From Lobosporangium transversale (taxonomy: Eukaryota > Mortierellomycota > Mortierellomycetes > Mortierellales > Mortierellaceae), in contig NW_019029032.1 of the NCBI RefSeq assembly GCF_002105155.1, positions 124,001-188,000 of the forward strand: a stretch of 64,000 nt of DNA, read 5' to 3'. Below the pieces are notes generated by a model. It had not been told where the DNA came from. It worked only from the letters and a program-made list of their open reading frames with translations, and did not search any database. The first letter of the stretch is position 1. Each line of letters begins with the position of its first letter. Shown here piece after piece: positions 11,232 through 23,835 of this stretch. The translations under genes were made by a program, and so were the position numbers.

Positions 11232-13450
11232 CTATACCTGCATTTCACTTTCATTCAAAGCCAGGGATTCGCGTTCAATATAGTCCATTGCATCTGCAGT
11301 TCTTCGGAATAGATGAGAGTCGCCGCCAGCACGTTTCAACAGACCACTCTTGACAAACAGCTCACGAGAATTTTCCCTCAGCTTGACAAAGTACACCTTA
11401 ATATGACGCGCATGATATGCCTCCACAATCTCAAGAAGAATTTGGCAGGCACTAGGGTACAAAAAAAAAAAAAAAGACAAAAGGTTAGGAAAAAAAAAAA
11501 AAGTATCAATATTAGAATAGAGCGATTCAATATTAAATAATTTTTACCTTGCGTCCAGTGAAGGCATGTTCTCAACATCGAAAATAACATGTGACACGGG
11601 ATTAAGTCGCGCTTCCTCTGATGGATGGACACTCATGTCGCCAAAGACTTCCAAGCGGTGCAGACGATCTTTGAGCTGACCAGTGTTTGCAAAGTACAGG
11701 GCTTCCTCAACCTTGACAACAAGGACACCATCAATATGCTCTGCAATACCTGGGTAGTCTTTGATGGGGCGAACTATGTATGTCACACATTGTACAAGCG
11801 AAGGAAAAAAAAGAAAGAAAACAACCAAAACAAACAAATAAACAAAAAAAAGTCAGCAACCATGGCCCTTCAGAAATATGCATACCACAAAAAAGGTACA
11901 GGATCTGCAAAAAAAAAAAAAAAAAAAAAAGACAACAATGACAACAACAATAGATTGTTCAACTCTTCTTACATTTGCCCTTGGTTCCAGGCATACGACC
12001 CATAATAGTGATCCTTGGGTAGGTTGAGGTCTTGATGACCAGCAAGAAGGACAAGGCGATGGCAATCAAGGTCCCGGCCTCCACAGAAACTGTAATGGTT
12101 GCAAAAAACGTCAAAAGCAACAATCCTAAATCCGACCAAGCTTGGATCTGCCACCAAAACTTGATGTCATGAGGGGCCTCCGAAAGCAATGACAATGCGG
12201 CCACACAGATGATACCAGCCAATACCGCCTTGGGAAGATAGAAGAAATAAGGTAGGAGGAAGAAAATGGCAAGGAGGACAATCAAGGCTGTGATTAATCC
12301 TGCAAGCTGGGTGCGTGCTCCGGCTTTATCATTAATCTTGCTACGGGAGAGTGATCCAAAGGCAGGAATGGCCTGGAAGAGTCCTCCAAAGATATTAGCA
12401 ATACCCATGGCAACCAATTCACGATTAGGGCTAACAGTGTAGTTGTGCTTGTTGGCGTACTGTTTTGAAATGACGATCGACTCGACAAAACCAATGATGG
12501 AGATCAAGACTGACGTGCCAAACAGGGAGCGGACTGACACACCTTCGGGTGCGGCAGGGATGGATGGGAATTGGATACCAGCAGCCTTTGTCGCCCCCAA
12601 AACTGCAAGACCATCCTTGTCCCAACGGAAGACTGCGGTAAGGACGGTATAAAGGATGACACAGAGTAAGATCTCTGGAACAAATTGCAGGAATGGCAGT
12701 TTTGTGAGACGCTTCTTGAAGGATCCAAACGAGAGCAAAAAGACGATACTTGAGAAGGACACGACTGTTGTAAGAACATGAATGTGTTTAAACTCCTCAA
12801 TAATGAAAACCAACTTCTCAACAGTCGAAGATTGCTCCCCAATTCCAGACTCTTCGGCCAAATCCCTGAGTCCAAAGAGAGAAATTGACTGTTCGATGAT
12901 GACTACAACTGCGACAGCAGTGATGAATCCGCGTAGCAATGCTCTAGACAGAACAGAGTCCAAAAAGCCGAGACGGACAAAGCCCAAAAAGAATGTGAAG
13001 AGACCAACAAAGAGGGTGATATAACAAGCAATAGCCAAAGCAACATTAGGATCTGAGCTACCACTGGCATGTTGTTGCTGTGCAATGGCCGTTCCGACCA
13101 TCATGGAGACAAGGGCTTCAGGTCCGACTGAAAGCTGACGTGATGTTCCAAAGATGGCATAAAGTACTCCTGGAATAAAAGCCGTATACAGTCCATGTAC
13201 GGGTTCTAGGTGAGCCAAAGCAGTAGCATAGGACAAACTCTGAGGGATGATCAAGCAGGCAACTGTCATGCCAGCGATAAAATCATGGCCAAAGCCATCC
13301 ATGGAGTAATGAGGTAACCAACGGAAGACAGGAACATAATAGCGGAGTCTGTTCTTGAAGGTTGTCCAGAGATCGGCACCTGGGCTTACAGGTTCATCTA
13401 AGGTTCAGGCACAACATTTGATTCACACGCATAGGAAAAGAAGGTTGTGG

Positions 13451-13483
<33 letters not shown>

Positions 13484-13508
13484 CGGCATGGCATGACATT
13501 GTTTCCAG

Positions 13509-13539
<31 letters not shown>

Positions 13540-13928
13540 TTTTTTTGGCGGGCACATTGCAACTGTAAAAGACTTACAGAGATCATCTTCTTCCGTAGGC
13601 TGTTGGTATTCCCGACCACGTCTGACAAAAGGTGTGCGCTCATTGTTATCCTCGCTGTCCGAGCTATCAACCTGAACGGGAGAGTATCCTATAAAAAAAA
13701 AAGAAAAAGTAGTGATTCGGAGGAAAAAAAAAAAAAAAAAGATCGTCGTCTGTCAGAGCACTGATTTCAAATCCTTTCCTTCCGTGGCACAACACACTGC
13801 ATTGATGCGCTTGGTTCGGTCAAAAGAAAAAACAGAGAGAAAAAGAAAAGAAAAAAGTATTTTTGTTTCTCACACATCCTAAACTTACGTGGACTGCGTG
13901 AGGATTGAGCTTGGCTAGCGCGTGTCAT
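11232..13928 (-). CDS. SulP-family sulfate permease with STAS domain
   Basis: Five exons: 13928-13889, 13688-13578, 13397-11973, 11773-11548 and 11451-11232. All have GT-AG introns and joins that keep frame, giving 673 residues. The protein imports sulfate (or a related anion) across the plasma or an internal membrane. Residues 1-70 are an acidic cytosolic tail (VDSSDSEDNNERTPF). The large third exon encodes the transmembrane core with the SulP signature region (PQSLSYATAL, then HGLYTAFIPGVLYAIFGTSR and QLSVGPEAL). The last two exons encode the STAS domain (HVIFDVENMPSLDASACQIL). Length fits the family (about 650-800). The exact substrate cannot be read from sequence. Long A/T runs sit inside introns 2, 3 and 4. 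Confidence 0.93.
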
Positions 13929-14810
13929 TGGAGATGTAGGTAGATGAAAAGAGGACCTGAATGAGCGACAACTAAAAACTCGTCCTCATGCAAAATGCAA
14001 TGATTGAGTTGGCCAGTATATGGGAAGTACAAAAATGAAGCAGATGTATCGAGAGTGAGGATGCAACGGAGCAAAAGAAAAAGAAAAAGAAAAAGAAAAA
14101 AGAAAAGGGTGAAAAGAGAGAAGAGAGGAATGAGATGTCGGTTGATGAGTAGAGCGAGAGACAATGGGAAGGTTAAATACTCATCACAATAGGTACAAAA
14201 ACCGTGCACAGTGATGCATGTACACAGATAGAAAAAAAAAAGCCAAAAACAAACTCATCAAGAAACTTCAAGGACATGTAACCTTTTAACCAGACGGAAA
14301 AATAAACACGAAGCGAAACAAACAGGCTTACTTGTATCCCTTTCTGGATCGTTAATAAGAAAAAAAACAAAAAAAAAGGGAGAAGAATAGCAATTGTCGT
14401 CATCCTATCCGTGCCTTTTCCCCCTCCCTCCCCTTACCATCTGACCATGTTAATTGCGCTCGTGGCATGAAAAAGGAAAGCAAGGAGTAGCTTCTTTTCT
14501 ACTTTGTTTATCTGCAATACATTTATGAATGACGTTGAGGAGCTATCCTAGCTTTTAGCTTTACATGCACTTTACCGTTTCAGGGAATGAAAAGCCAAAT
14601 CTCGATGACCTTAAGGATTTTTTTTTTTTTTTTTTACCGCACTGAAGATTCATAAAAGGATGTCCAACGCACGTTTCAATTCTGATTGAATTTCAGAGGA
14701 AGACGGGAATGCACTGTACCTGCAGGAATCTATGCTTTGTGGCACATCTACACATGCAAATGTTCAGAAACATGTCTTTATTTCTAAAACTTGTAAAACT
14801 CATTGAACGA
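13929..14810. other. Intergenic region, sulfate permease upstream side
   Basis: An A/G-rich stretch with (AAAAGA)n at about 14075-14110 and a T run at 14618-14634. No gene is recognised. It probably includes the permease promoter and the 3' UTR of the HAD gene. Confidence 0.5.
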
Positions 14811-15857
14811 TTAAACGACCTGCCCTGCAAGGTGAATCTTCCATGATTCGAGCAAATCTGGTAGTTCTGATAGGCTCTGGATCTGATAGTCAACATGCCA
14901 AAACTCCTCCAATGACAGATCAACCATCTCCCCACTTGTCACCAGCACAGTCCTGGCACCTACAGCACGTGCATATTTAAGTGCCTCAATGTTATCATCC
15001 AAAACAACAACCTCATCCCTCTCTTCAACCTCTTCCACATCAGCACCAGTCTCGGCAACACGAGCAATAACCTGACCCGAGAAATTATCACGAGTAACAG
15101 GATGAACGCCCACACGTGCAAATACTCTTTGAAAGTATTGTGGCGATGTCTTTAAACAATTGACTCTATCAGATCCATAAATATCATCAAAACATTCAAA
15201 CACATCCAACCCCTTTAAGATATGCTCCAGATCCTCGAAACTATCTGCAGAGCTGATGTATAATTTGCAACCACGCCCCAGACCAGTACTCGGATAACGG
15301 TTTGCACTTAATTTCCGAATCGTCTCTACAGCGCCAGGGAAAGCAGCCTTAACTCGTTGAATTGCATACAGGTGCGCAGATCGTGCAATCTCGAAAAGCT
15401 CATCATCTGATAGAGACAGTAAGATCTTGGATTCGAGCCCTGGCACATAAGGGCCAGCAACACGACACATCTCTTTGATCCAAATCAGGAGACGCAGTCT
15501 CTCAAAGATCCAACAAACATTTGTCGCCTTTGCTTGTTCATCCTCGGTAGTTTCTCTGGCATTGCCTTCTTGTCCTTGCTCCTGTTCTTGTGTGGCTTTA
15601 GCTTGTGCCTTAGCAGCAAGATCTTCAGCCTGGGCCATATATTCACGCCATCGACTGAAAAACGGTCGAACGATCTGTGCATTGGCTTGACCCCAAATCT
15701 GTGCATCTCCTCCCAAGACTGTCGTAGGAAGAAATTCGCCAAGATAGCGGATCCATTGGGGCCCACGCTGAGCGTTATCGTTAATAACTCCACCAGAGTC
15801 CAAAAATATGGCAGATGGCATTTTAGTGGGATGTGCAATATCTTTTTGAGCGGCCAT
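14811..15857 (-). CDS. HAD-superfamily hydrolase-like protein
   Basis: A single 348-codon exon with its ATG at 15857. HAD motif I is FLDSGGVINDN (residues about 18-28): the nucleophilic Asp is present, while the second acidic position of the classic DxD is Gly, as in the D-x-G-G subgroup. Motif II is the Ser of LYISSADSFEDL, motif III the Lys of CLKTSPQYFQRV, and motif IV the acidic pair in VVLDDNIEAL. An Ala/Glu/Gln-rich charged insert follows residue 75 in the cap region. Likely a phosphatase or dehalogenase-type enzyme of unknown substrate. No introns, which is unusual among its neighbours. Confidence 0.8.
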   Translation of the reverse strand: MAAQKDIAHPTKMPSAIFLDSGGVINDNAQRGPQWIRYLGEFLPTTVLGGDAQIWGQANAQIVRPFFSRWREYMAQAEDLAAKAQAKATQEQEQGQEGNARETTEDEQAKATNVCWIFERLRLLIWIKEMCRVAGPYVPGLESKILLSLSDDELFEIARSAHLYAIQRVKAAFPGAVETIRKLSANRYPSTGLGRGCKLYISSADSFEDLEHILKGLDVFECFDDIYGSDRVNCLKTSPQYFQRVFARVGVHPVTRDNFSGQVIARVAETGADVEEVEERDEVVVLDDNIEALKYARAVGARTVLVTSGEMVDLSLEEFWHVDYQIQSLSELPDLLESWKIHLAGQVV

Positions 15858-16204
15858 TTTTCTCCAAGTTATTTAAAATATGACTAACAGGTAGATCGTT
15901 GGTACTGACAGCGATAAGTTGATACTTAAAAAAAAAAAAAAAAAAAAAAAAAAAGTGAAAAAGAGATAAATTCAGTGCGTATCATTCGTGAAATTACATT
16001 TCATATTGATAAGAGTGGCTGAAAAAAATGCTGCGGAGCACAATCATGCGGTTTGTACTTCTCGTTGGCGTATCCATTTGCAACTCAGTTTCGTGTTATT
16101 TGGTGCTACATCGGGTATCACATTTATGATGTCAACAGTTAGTACAAATAGCCCAGCACCTGGACATCTTTGCCTAGACTCGATCTATTTAATGTGAAAA
16201 AGGA
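15858..16204. other. Spacer between HAD gene and LRR relic
   Basis: Carries a 26-nt A run at 15928-15953. No coding signal recognised. The header and middle part of the LRR relic that starts at about 16205 are absent here. Confidence 0.5.
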
Positions 16205-17857
16205 CAGAAAAGGAAGGCCCATGTGCGCTACCATCATTCAGTTCTGAAACGATCGGAAGCTCTACCTCCGCAAAGCTCAGGGCTCGTTGGTAGCCTGAGC
16301 AGATTTGATTGGATTTACATGTACCTATTGAGAATCATATCCGACAATCCAAGGCTGACAACCATCTTGCTGTCGAATGCCTGGCGATGGGACTACCACA
16401 GAATTACCAAGACGGTTGTTACAGCTCGAAAAGAGAGAATATTACACGAGGGATCTTGCTCACTAAAGACACTTACGATAAGGGGTCATGGTGGATGCAA
16501 AACTGTTACCTGCGTTGCTGCCGAAGCTCTTGATTCATTCAATCCAGAGAATCCTCTCTTCGGGTCAATACTTCACATGCTCAAAAACTAAGAACCGTTT
16601 ATCAAAAAGCTCGACTTAGAATTCCCGTTAAATGCTGAGATGACGCTGGTTCCGGATGAGTTGACCAAGACTAAGGGATCGAAGACTTCAACTCTGGATG
16701 CGGACTGCGGATCATTAACATCGGTTGGCCTTGAGCGTATGGCTCGCATCATTCAGAGGTCATCAAACCTGACAAAGGGGCGATTTGCGTTTAACTCCGA
16801 TTTCATTACACTGACCCTGGACGAAGTAATCGGAGCTAGCGAATCTAAGCCTTCAACTCTGGATGTGGACTACAATTTATTTACATCGATTAGCCATGAG
16901 TGCATGGATCGCATCGTTCAGAGGCCACCAAAGCTGACAAAGGGGTGCATTAGGTACCAAGGATTTAAACTCAAGATTAAACCTCTCAAAACTTCCGTTT
17001 CAGGAAGCCCAAAGATTCGGTGGCTATGCGCTAGTAGTAGATGGAATCGGCGGAAAGATTGAGGTTGAGGCGATATTCCATGTTCTCATGAATCAAGGGC
17101 CATTGATCAACATGATTGCGTTTGACCACGGATTCGATGATAAGATACTGTTTGTCTTGGGTAAATTCGCTACGCCTATTAGGCCCTATATTTCACGCCT
17201 GAGGATCGTGTGTGGATCATTAACATCGGATGGTTGTCGGCTCTTGGGTCGCATTATTCAGAAGTTATCGAACCTTGTAGAGCTGTGGTTGTATGCCAAA
17301 AAATCGGCAGAAATAGAGAAACTAGAACAATCAAGCGGCGAAGGGAATGCCAAAGAGTTGCCACAAATGGTTAATTGGCCACCAACGCGACGAAATCTAC
17401 CGAAGCTACAGAAATCGAGTGTCGACATCGATGGATTATCTACACCTAACTCCTCTCAATGGGTCATCAGTATGGTTAAAGCCCCAGAGCTTTTCCCCGC
17501 CTTGTACCAACCATACAAGCAATACCAACGCGTCATGAGTATGATGATACCAAGCCTCTCAAGAACGTCCGCTTAGCTTCCTCTTCTTTCAAGCATATAG
17601 AATGGAAGAAACTCGTAGAGGCCATTGATATCTCAGAACTAGAGACACTGTGCATTTCAGGACTCTTTCTTAATGTCCTGATACTGAAGCTTTTGGTGGA
17701 TCGCCTGCTAAAGGATGGTAAATCAGTGCCACTGTGGAAATTCAGTTTTAAAAAGACACGCCCGGCGCAAGCAACGCATTCGGACGAGATAGAGGAGTCA
17801 AAAGCGTTACTTAAAAAGAAGTATCCTGGACTGAGAGTGGATATTTCTTTAAAATAG
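16205..17857 (+). pseudogene. LRR family relic B (C-terminal part only)
   Basis: Broken frames (16223-16591, 16640-17062, 17088-17576, then to the stop at 17857) line up in order with the C-terminal part of paralogue C. For example YLLRIISDNPRLTTILLSNA matches YLLNIISDNPKITTILLSNV, and the tail KKKYPGLRVDISLK matches KKYPKLEFSIRI. In-frame stops and frame changes near 16592, 17063 and 17560, together with the absent header, coiled coil and CECGxHT region, mark a 5'-truncated dead copy. Confidence 0.85.
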
Positions 17858-18074
17858 AGTAGAGAGTTTTTATTTTTTGTTGTGGCCACCTTCGACGTGG
17901 ATTCAGATTGTTTAGATTGTTTAGATTGTTTATTATACTATGGATAGAAAACGTGTAAAATGCTATTTCCCCTTACATCCTGTGATGTCAAGGGAAAATA
18001 AACAAAAATATATATATAAATAAATAATAAGATCTATGCTATTCATCAAAATTGCGGATGGAAGAAAAAGTCCT

Positions 18075-18109
<35 letters not shown>

Positions 18110-18135
18110 GAACTAGAACAAGCTCGAGGAATAAC

Positions 18136-18689
18136 TTAAGCGGAAAGCTGGTATGAAGAAGGTGCCTCCGAGACTAAGAACCCAACCTGGCACTCCTTGA
18201 GCATGTAATCATAATTGACCCACTTGTGCGTCAGATCTACATAGACATACAGACACACACAAAAAAAAAAAGAGAGAGAGGGAGAGGAAGGGTCAGTAAT
18301 CTTGTGCTATACAGAGGTTATCTTTTTATTATGCCAACATCCCATCAAGATCTTTTGAATCGAAAGAAAAGTTTTCTTAGTGCACTTACTGAAGAGTCGC
18401 GTTCCATCTCGTCCAGCACACCGCATGAGCTCCTTCTCTCCACCTGGATGGAATGGTAGATACGGCGTGATGTTATATACCTTTCCGTTTAGAACTGTCC
18501 AAGCGTCGTCAGGCTTATTGTGGGCTTTGATATCTGAAAGAGTGTACCGTCCTAGAGTTGAGACACCCTTTTTTGTTTTAGGGCCCACACGATGATTAAA
18601 AAAGGTCAACAGGAAAGATTAAAACATGACAAAGTAAGGAAGATGAGGAAATTCATTAAAACCTCGGAGATGATAATAATTGTAATAGC

Positions 18690-18738
<49 letters not shown>

Positions 18739-19435
18739 CTTACCCTTAAATCAGTACCAGAGTTCGTTAGGCGAGCCCAATCGAGTGGCGAGTGCCCTGG
18801 TGCAAGAGCAAACTTGATCCTTCTCTTTGACTTTGGATCTGTAGAACAAGCTGCTAGACGTTGAGGTCCATTCAGAGCAGGGAAACTAGGTGTTGATTCT
18901 TTTTTTAAAATAAAAATAAAAATAAAAAAATTTGGGTGAATAATTTATATAATTCAGGGGAGAGGAGGGAAGATGACTATGCTGCGCATGGACCAGTTTG
19001 GTCCACTCCGGCGAAGTGCACAGACAAAGGCAACGTCGATAATAAATCACCAATTGATGAGGAGAAAAAATAAGCCTTACCCTCTGGTGCATCTGCTGTT
19101 GAGAGTGTCATGGTGGGTGTTGATCCGGTTGGAGCTACAGGGTTGGGTACGACTACTTTAACATCGGACTCTTTATCCGAGTCCGAGTCCGAGTCTGAGT
19201 CTCGTACAGAGGGTGGTTGTAGGCTATTTAGATTGACAGAAGGGATTGAGAGGCCAGTGGAGGTGGGAGGTTGGACAATGATTCTGCCGCTGTTGCTTTG
19301 CTTAGAGCTGTAAGGGTGGTTGAATGTGTTGGTTTGGCCATCCTTCTTGGCTTCATTGCTACCGGTGTTCTCGACAGCGGCCGAGCCCTCTGCAGGGTAT
19401 ACGTAGTCCTTGATGGCGGTGAAAAGGAATGACAT
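18136..19435 (-). CDS. IRC21: Irc21-like cytochrome b5-domain protein
   Basis: Four exons: 19435-19081, 18898-18744, 18567-18390 and 18236-18136 (262 residues). Residues 1-118 are low complexity with a Ser/Asp repeat. HSPLDWARLTNSGTDLRGVS is the conserved lead-in of fungal Irc21-type proteins. The cytochrome b5 heme domain follows: YTLSDIKAHNK, VYNITPYLPFHPGGEKEL with the axial His in FHPGG, and GTRLFNLTHKWVNYDYML with the second axial His expected in THKW. The family is related to the b5 part of CYB5R4; yeast Irc21 has been linked to recombination-centre phenotypes. The start at 19435 is preferred because the family begins close to this point; an upstream in-frame ATG at 19510 would add 25 residues. 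Intron 2 holds an (AAT)n array. Confidence 0.88.
18688..18736. repeat. (AAT)n trinucleotide array
   Basis: About 16 uninterrupted ATA/AAT units inside intron 2 (18568-18743) of the cytochrome b5 gene. Confidence 0.9.
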
Positions 19436-21093
19436 GCAGAAATACTGAAGGATAATATGGGTATAAGGAATAGATAAGATCGTAAGGTATCGGTATCGGA
19501 TGAAATGCAAATGAGATGTTGATCAAAAAAAAGTAGAGAATGTAGAAATGAAAGAAATGAAATGTGACCTCAAAAGTGCATACATGCAACTGCGATGCAA
19601 ATGTCATTTTTGTCGTTTGAGCAATTAAGTTTACATGCACTTACGGGGTGTCATCTTTATTGATTTGCACATTTTATAAAGACAGTTAGACAAACACTCC
19701 AAAACACATTTGAAATACACCATAGTACATTTGCAATGCACTTGTCAGAGGGTTGACCTATTTCAAATATACAGATGGATATTTCAAATGCCTGCACATT
19801 TGGCAAATGTGCTTCCCTCAAATAACCAAAAAATGTCTAAGTTTGAAGCCCCATCTGTAAGTCGACATGTAAAAAAGCTATAAACCTCCTCTTTGGATAT
19901 CATATTCAGTAGCTGAAATGATCCATCTTGCATAAAATAGATCAGACAGGCTCAACTGCTAGCAGTTCAGTTGGCTTTCCATCTTATACCAAGTGCAAGT
20001 GTTCAATCCCGAAATCTCTTTTTCCTTTCTCAAATGATAGCCCTGTAATTGCGAGATGCTTGATATCCAACTATAATCCTCCGAGAAGATGAAGTGATTA
20101 CACATTTCGACAAGCTCCCTTTAGGCCTGGCTGCGCGAATAGCTCTTCCGGACGAGGAGTGTTGCCATGTAAAATGAAATGTTCCCCAATAAGATTGCTT
20201 ATCGTCATCAATACGATGTAACCGTAAGCTCCTCGAGTAAAAGAAGGCCGAAGTTGATATGAACAATTCTTTAAATCCCACGCTTACTCTCGCATCGCAT
20301 TCATCTCCATGTTTTTTGATATCCTCTCTCAACTGGTGGTCTGGCGGAGCACAATAATAATCGGACTTAAATGACAGGGACATGAGCTGATAAATTCCTG
20401 CAAATGCCTCGACATCTTCTGTCAGAATTTCTTTGGAAAGTATATCTGTTAAGCTTCAACGGGAGCAGCAATGGCGGGACATTGGAGAACAAAAAATATC
20501 TTGTATTGCTTCATTTGACATAGATCCGTTGAAGCCCATTCGATTGAGAGGAGATTACGGGCTAAAGTATCAACTGTCGTGTGCCCTAGGTCGGGAGTCC
20601 ATGCCTTCTGAGGAGTGTTTCCGAGTATAATTGAATATTTGTAGCATGGTTCGATTATCACTATTAGCGCCCCAGCTGTTGTAGTTTAAAATGAAAGCGG
20701 TAGCGAGACACATCAGGGGTAGATGTGTTGGGAATGGCGCAGAGAAAAAAAGCTTTAATGATGCCGCTGCCTCCTGGTAATAGAACTCCAGATGAATGCT
20801 TATAAAATGTGATTCTGCTGACAGCCGACTTGAAGAGAGAGCAGTGTTTGGAGAGTGACCAAACTCAAACAAAAGCATGAGGGCATGGTCAGTGGGTTAA
20901 AGGAAGAAGTTTCTAGTGGCCTGGAGGCCTTGTGGTTGAAAAGCAGCCCATGGAAAATTCTATCAGGTTAGACCTGATCTGACTGTCTTTTTTTTTTTGT
21001 TCCCTTCTCATTTGTCTACATTTCAACCATTTCAACGCTTTTTTTATTTACACAGGCAACTGATTAATTTCCTGTCGCCCACTTCTACCACAA
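19436..21093. other. Intergenic region with possible decayed coding sequence
   Basis: On the minus strand, 20030-20450 reads as an open, protein-like frame of about 140 codons (ILTEDVEAFAGIYQL, then HGDECDARVSVGFKELF). Further frames at 20449-20661 and 20570-20878 are separated by stops. No family is recognised and no splice set joins them convincingly. It may be a degenerate gene. The stretch before 21093 is the SNRNP27 upstream region. Confidence 0.35.
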
Positions 21094-22075
21094 ATGCCTC
21101 ATAGTCCTAGTCCGGATCGACACAACGATCGTCGTGGGCCTCCTCGTGATTGGGATGCGCCTGAAGAGGAAGAGGGCGAGATTAGTTATTCTGGACGTCG
21201 TTCAGCACCCTCCCGTGGAGACCCCAAAGGAGACCGTAGAGACCATCGTGACCGTGACCGGGATAGAGGAGAGCGTGATCGGGATCGCAGTGATAGGAGA
21301 CGAGATGATCGATATCGTGAGAGTGAACGTCGAGACTACCGGGATCGGGATCGTGGGCGTGATCGAAATGGTAGGCGAAGAAGCTCACGTTCACGGTCTA
21401 GATCACCATACCGTCGTCGATCCAGATCTAGGAGCCCTAAGAGCAGGCGTGGCGATGAAAGGGAGGAAGGTGAATATAGGAGCAGCAGCAGGAGGAGACG
21501 TGACGACAGTGACATTGAAGATGATCGTGCCGATAAAAGAAATAACAGGAAAAGAGACGGAAAGAAGGCAAATGATGAGGACATTGAGATGAAGCCTGGA
21601 GAAAAATTATCGCCTGAGGACGAGGAGGCAAGGATGATGGCTCTTATGGGATTTGGAGGATTCGATTCTACAAAGGTACGTACAGTTGCAACTTGAAGGC
21701 CCTATCCGATCTTTTTTTATTTATTATTTTATGCAAATACGTGGGCTTACGATCGCTATTATACTCATGTTTACATGTAAAATATATGGATACATAATTA
21801 TTTTCCATAGGGTAAGAAAGTTGCTGGGACGGACGTAAGTGGTGCAGACATTAAGAAGCAACGACAATATCGTCAATACATGAACCGACGTGGAGGATTC
21901 AACAGGTGAGGCAATCGCAGAAAAGACTATTACGCTTATTTCTTATTTCTTATTATTTGCTTTTTGTTTCTGCAAATGTATTTCAATGCTTTCCATACAA
22001 CAAACAAGCAAGCTGACCAACCAACATTCACATCTTGGTTCTTTATTTTTACTAAGACCGCTAGATGCAAAATAG
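21094..22075 (+). CDS. SNRNP27: U4/U6.U5 tri-snRNP 27 kDa protein, SR-rich
   Basis: Three exons (21094-21675, 21811-21905, 22057-22075) encode 231 residues. Residues 1-150 are an RS/RD-rich low-complexity region. The C-terminus is the conserved SNRNP27 domain: MMALMGFGGFDSTKGKK, then KKQRQYRQYMNRRGGFNRPL, ending LDAK. SNRNP27 is a nuclear component of the tri-snRNP and acts in 5' splice-site recognition during spliceosome activation. The last exon encodes only six amino acids; it was found because family members end with NRPLD just after the R-G-G-F motif. Confidence 0.93.
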
Positions 22076-22334
22076 TATACCTGAATAATAATAAACATTC
22101 GGACAAAAAACCTACTATATATCGTTTACAACTGCAGCGCTTCTATTACACGAATGTTATGATGAGCGAAAAAAAAAAAAAAAAAAACGGCGACTTTAAC
22201 CAGCATTAATCAATGTTGAAGCACAAACATAAGCATATATTCAATCGAGGAATGACTTTAGTTTTTTTTGCTTTTTTTTTCTTTTTTCTTTTTTTTCTTT
22301 TTTTACTACACATTGTTTTATTCTTAAACATAGT

Positions 22335-23574
22335 CTACTTTCCAGGAACTCCTCGCAAAGCGGGTGCCTGTGTACCAAACAAATTACGGGATTCCAGGAA
22401 ATCTTCCGAGCTGATATTATCCAGCACCTGTAGTTCATGGCGAATGTAATCCACCAGCAATGCAATCTGAGCAGGATTACCATGGGATGTGAATAGATTT
22501 CTCCAGAGTGCCGCAGCCATGATGGGATCATCCTTGCACATCCCCTCATCGTATGCTAACACACCTCCATGGAACTGTGCCAAGAAATCGTGCATATATG
22601 TGGTGATGATACGACCGGATGAAATCTATAATACAATTTTCCATAAAAAAAAAAAAAAAAAAAAAAAAAGATAAATTCAACCTTGGAAAGTAGGGAGTAG
22701 AGCTTTTGTTCAAAGAAGGGAAGAGAAAAAAAAAAAAAAAAAAAAAAAAAAGAAAGGGAACAAACTGATATCCATACTCTACCTTGTGATTGTATCTCAT
22801 ACGGTCCTCAATGTCATGGAAAAAGTGGTTGACAAGCTGCTGTTGAAAGACCTTTCCATTCTTTTCGGCTCGAATACGGACCATCAATAACCATACATGC
22901 AAATGCGTCACTGAAAACCACGTTTGAAAATTATCCGGGAGTCCACACGCTGTAAGATGAATGATAGTAATAATAATAATAATAATGATACCGGAATCGC
23001 TTATTAGACATAAAAGCTTTCATAATTCCTTGTTTTTAGATCCTATGTCAATAAAAAAAAAATAAAAAAAGGATCCATGCAAACAAGAGAACATACTATC
23101 GATCCAGAGAGAACGCTTTTGCTGTAATTGAGCCGCACAGATCTCATAAAAGTTATGTGTAGAACGCATAGCAGTTTGACCGACGGTATAATGACCAGTG
23201 ACCATAGCTAATCCGCGTAGAAAATTGGCGTAAAGTCCTTTTGGCTCTTCATTTGATCCTCCGGTTTCTGAAGACGCTGGCTTAATATCGTTAGAGGATG
23301 TAGATACTGATGTGGATGCTGGTGATGTAGCCTGCTTTGAATGACTCCAAGATGTTGTGAAGGCCTGTTTGAATATATTCAAAGATGCAACATTAAAAAA
23401 TGTTAAAATCAAAGCAAGGTATAAAATAAACAAAACAGATCGTTTAGAATTATGATGCGATTTGATATGATTGCGAAAACAAGTTGGATACATGGACTCG
23501 CCACTTACACGAGCAGTATATAATTGAGCTGGTCTCGAGCATGGAGCCCTGGCAATACTCTATTCAATATATTA

Positions 23575-23618
<44 letters not shown>

Positions 23619-23835
23619 TAGAATCCAGATAATCTTTTTTTATTAACTTGATTTGTTTTTTAGAAATAAAAAAAAAAAAAAAAAAAAAAAAAAGCTGTCT
23701 CCCCCAAAAGCGCCTGAAGACGATCATTTCTCAATGTAATCCCGCATTTGCTCCATTGAAATCAATCCTCCTTTTGTGAGAACATACACGAGCAGTTTGA
23801 AGACTAGATCTGGCGATGAACGATGAGAAAGCCAT
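22335..23835 (-). CDS. CBP3: Cbp3/UQCC1 ubiquinol-cytochrome c reductase assembly chaperone
   Basis: Five exons: 23835-23788, 23559-23509, 23364-23097, 22949-22783 and 22625-22335 (274 residues). The first two tiny exons (16 and 17 codons) form an Arg/Ser/Ala-rich mitochondrial presequence that reads MAFSSFIARSSLQTAR, then SIARAPCSRP, with a cleavage-like RAFTTS at the third exon. The core holds the Cbp3 family landmarks CGLPDNFQTWFSVTHLHVWL, VNHFFHDIEDRMRYNHK and GGVLAYDEG followed by AAALWRNLF. Cbp3 works in the matrix with Cbp6 on the mitoribosome to receive newly made cytochrome b for complex III assembly. All joins keep frame, and introns carry long A/T runs. Confidence 0.9.

Noticed and set aside
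21134-21592. Val/Ile-rich 152-codon plus ORF inside SNRNP27
   Set aside because: It is a frame shadow of the repetitive RS/RD-coding region.
23727-23832. Minus-strand frame SRINQWLSHRSSPDLV... ending in MEQMRDYIEK as the 3' exon of a separate small gene
   Set aside because: No upstream exon joins it in phase. Another frame of the same DNA gives MAFSSFIARSSLQTAR with a GTATGT donor, which fits exactly as exon 1 and presequence of CBP3.
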